From Roseburia sp. (lineage in GTDB: Bacteria; Bacillota_A; Clostridia; Lachnospirales; Lachnospiraceae), in the NCBI GenBank assembly GCA_017547315.1, contig JAFYQA010000043.1, positions 1 to 7,449 of the forward strand: a DNA stretch of 7,449 bases. The letters are read 5' to 3'. The translations under genes were made by a program, and so were the position numbers. A model generated the notes under the pieces. That model had not been told where the DNA came from. It made no database searches and saw only the letters and a list, made by a program, of their open reading frames with translations. Positions 7,348 through 7,449 of the stretch are shown here, in pieces. Position 1 is the first letter of the stretch. Each line of letters begins with the position of its first letter.

Positions 7348-7449
7348 CTAATTTTGTTTTTCAAACAAATTATATTTTTGAATTTTAATACATGAATGAT
7401 TCTCAAACGTAAACTGTACAATCCAAGGCATCAGACCACGGATTTCTTC
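7348..7449 (-). CDS. C-terminal end of an unidentified protein (cut by the right edge)
   Basis: From the right edge, one minus-strand frame stays open for 33 codons and ends in TAG at 7350-7348, 18 bp before the mutL ATG. The other two minus-strand frames meet stops within the same stretch, one of them after only a few codons. The residues start EEIRGLMPWIVQFTFEN and end KIQKYNLFEKQN, which is a plausible mixed, soluble protein end. I do not recognise it. It does not look like a MutS C-terminus that I know, although mutS often precedes mutL. An 'IRG...PWI..F' pattern is faintly like the end of some WYL-domain proteins, but this is too short to call. The tight spacing suggests it is co-transcribed with mutL. 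Confidence 0.55.
   Translation of the reverse strand, partial: EEIRGLMPWIVQFTFENHSCIKIQKYNLFEKQN
7369..7374 (-). promoter_or_regulatory. Possible -10 element upstream of mutL (weak)
   Basis: A perfect TATAAT (minus strand, 7374 to 7369) lies 39 bases before the mutL ATG, inside the end of the upstream reading frame. Only a poor -35 partner is present (TTCATG, 16 bases upstream, 3 of 6 matches) and there is no TG extension. In AT-rich DNA this can occur by chance, so it is a candidate only. Confidence 0.22.

Noticed and set aside
1..7449. Mobile elements, CRISPR arrays, tRNA/rRNA genes, riboswitches, toxin-antitoxin or defence genes
   Set aside because: No transposase, regular repeats, cloverleaf-like segment or long leader was found; genes are packed with gaps of at most 81 bp and all belong to housekeeping families.

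Overview
The window reads as a core chromosomal segment of a low-GC Gram-positive anaerobe of the class Clostridia, most likely a Lachnospiraceae member. This rests on AT-rich DNA, purine-rich AGGAG-type ribosome sites before most genes, the gene order, an endonuclease-type MutL, and a divergent MreB of a kind I associate with that family. The assignment is inference; no search was run. Every gene lies on the minus strand, so the biological reading order runs from the right edge to the left.

Right half (7449 to 2702): the last 33 codons of an unidentified gene, then mutL (mismatch repair), miaA (tRNA A37 dimethylallyltransferase) and a PLP-dependent protein of the YnbB / 'methionine gamma-lyase family'. 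The gaps of 18, 81 and 71 bp and the absence of any visible terminator fit co-transcription. In Bacillus and Clostridioides, hfq usually follows miaA; here the 71 bp gap cannot hold it.

Left half (2648 to 1): radC, mreB, mreC and the first 12 codons of mreD, separated by only 18, 15 and 10 bp. This is the conserved Firmicutes cell-shape (elongasome) cluster. A good sigma-A-type promoter with an extended -10 (2690-2718) sits across the end of the PLP-enzyme gene. It would start a separate radC-mreBCD transcript at the point where the two conserved gene neighbourhoods meet.

Functionally, the right block serves genome and tRNA fidelity, and the left block serves lateral wall synthesis (MreB filament, MreC scaffold, MreD membrane partner). 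No mobile element, CRISPR array, RNA gene, prophage or defence system was seen. I found no convincing undescribed system. The items most worth a second look are the divergent MreB nucleotide site, the junction promoter, the missing hfq, the unassigned PLP enzyme and the unidentified gene at the right edge. No stretch longer than about 100 bp lacks a gene.
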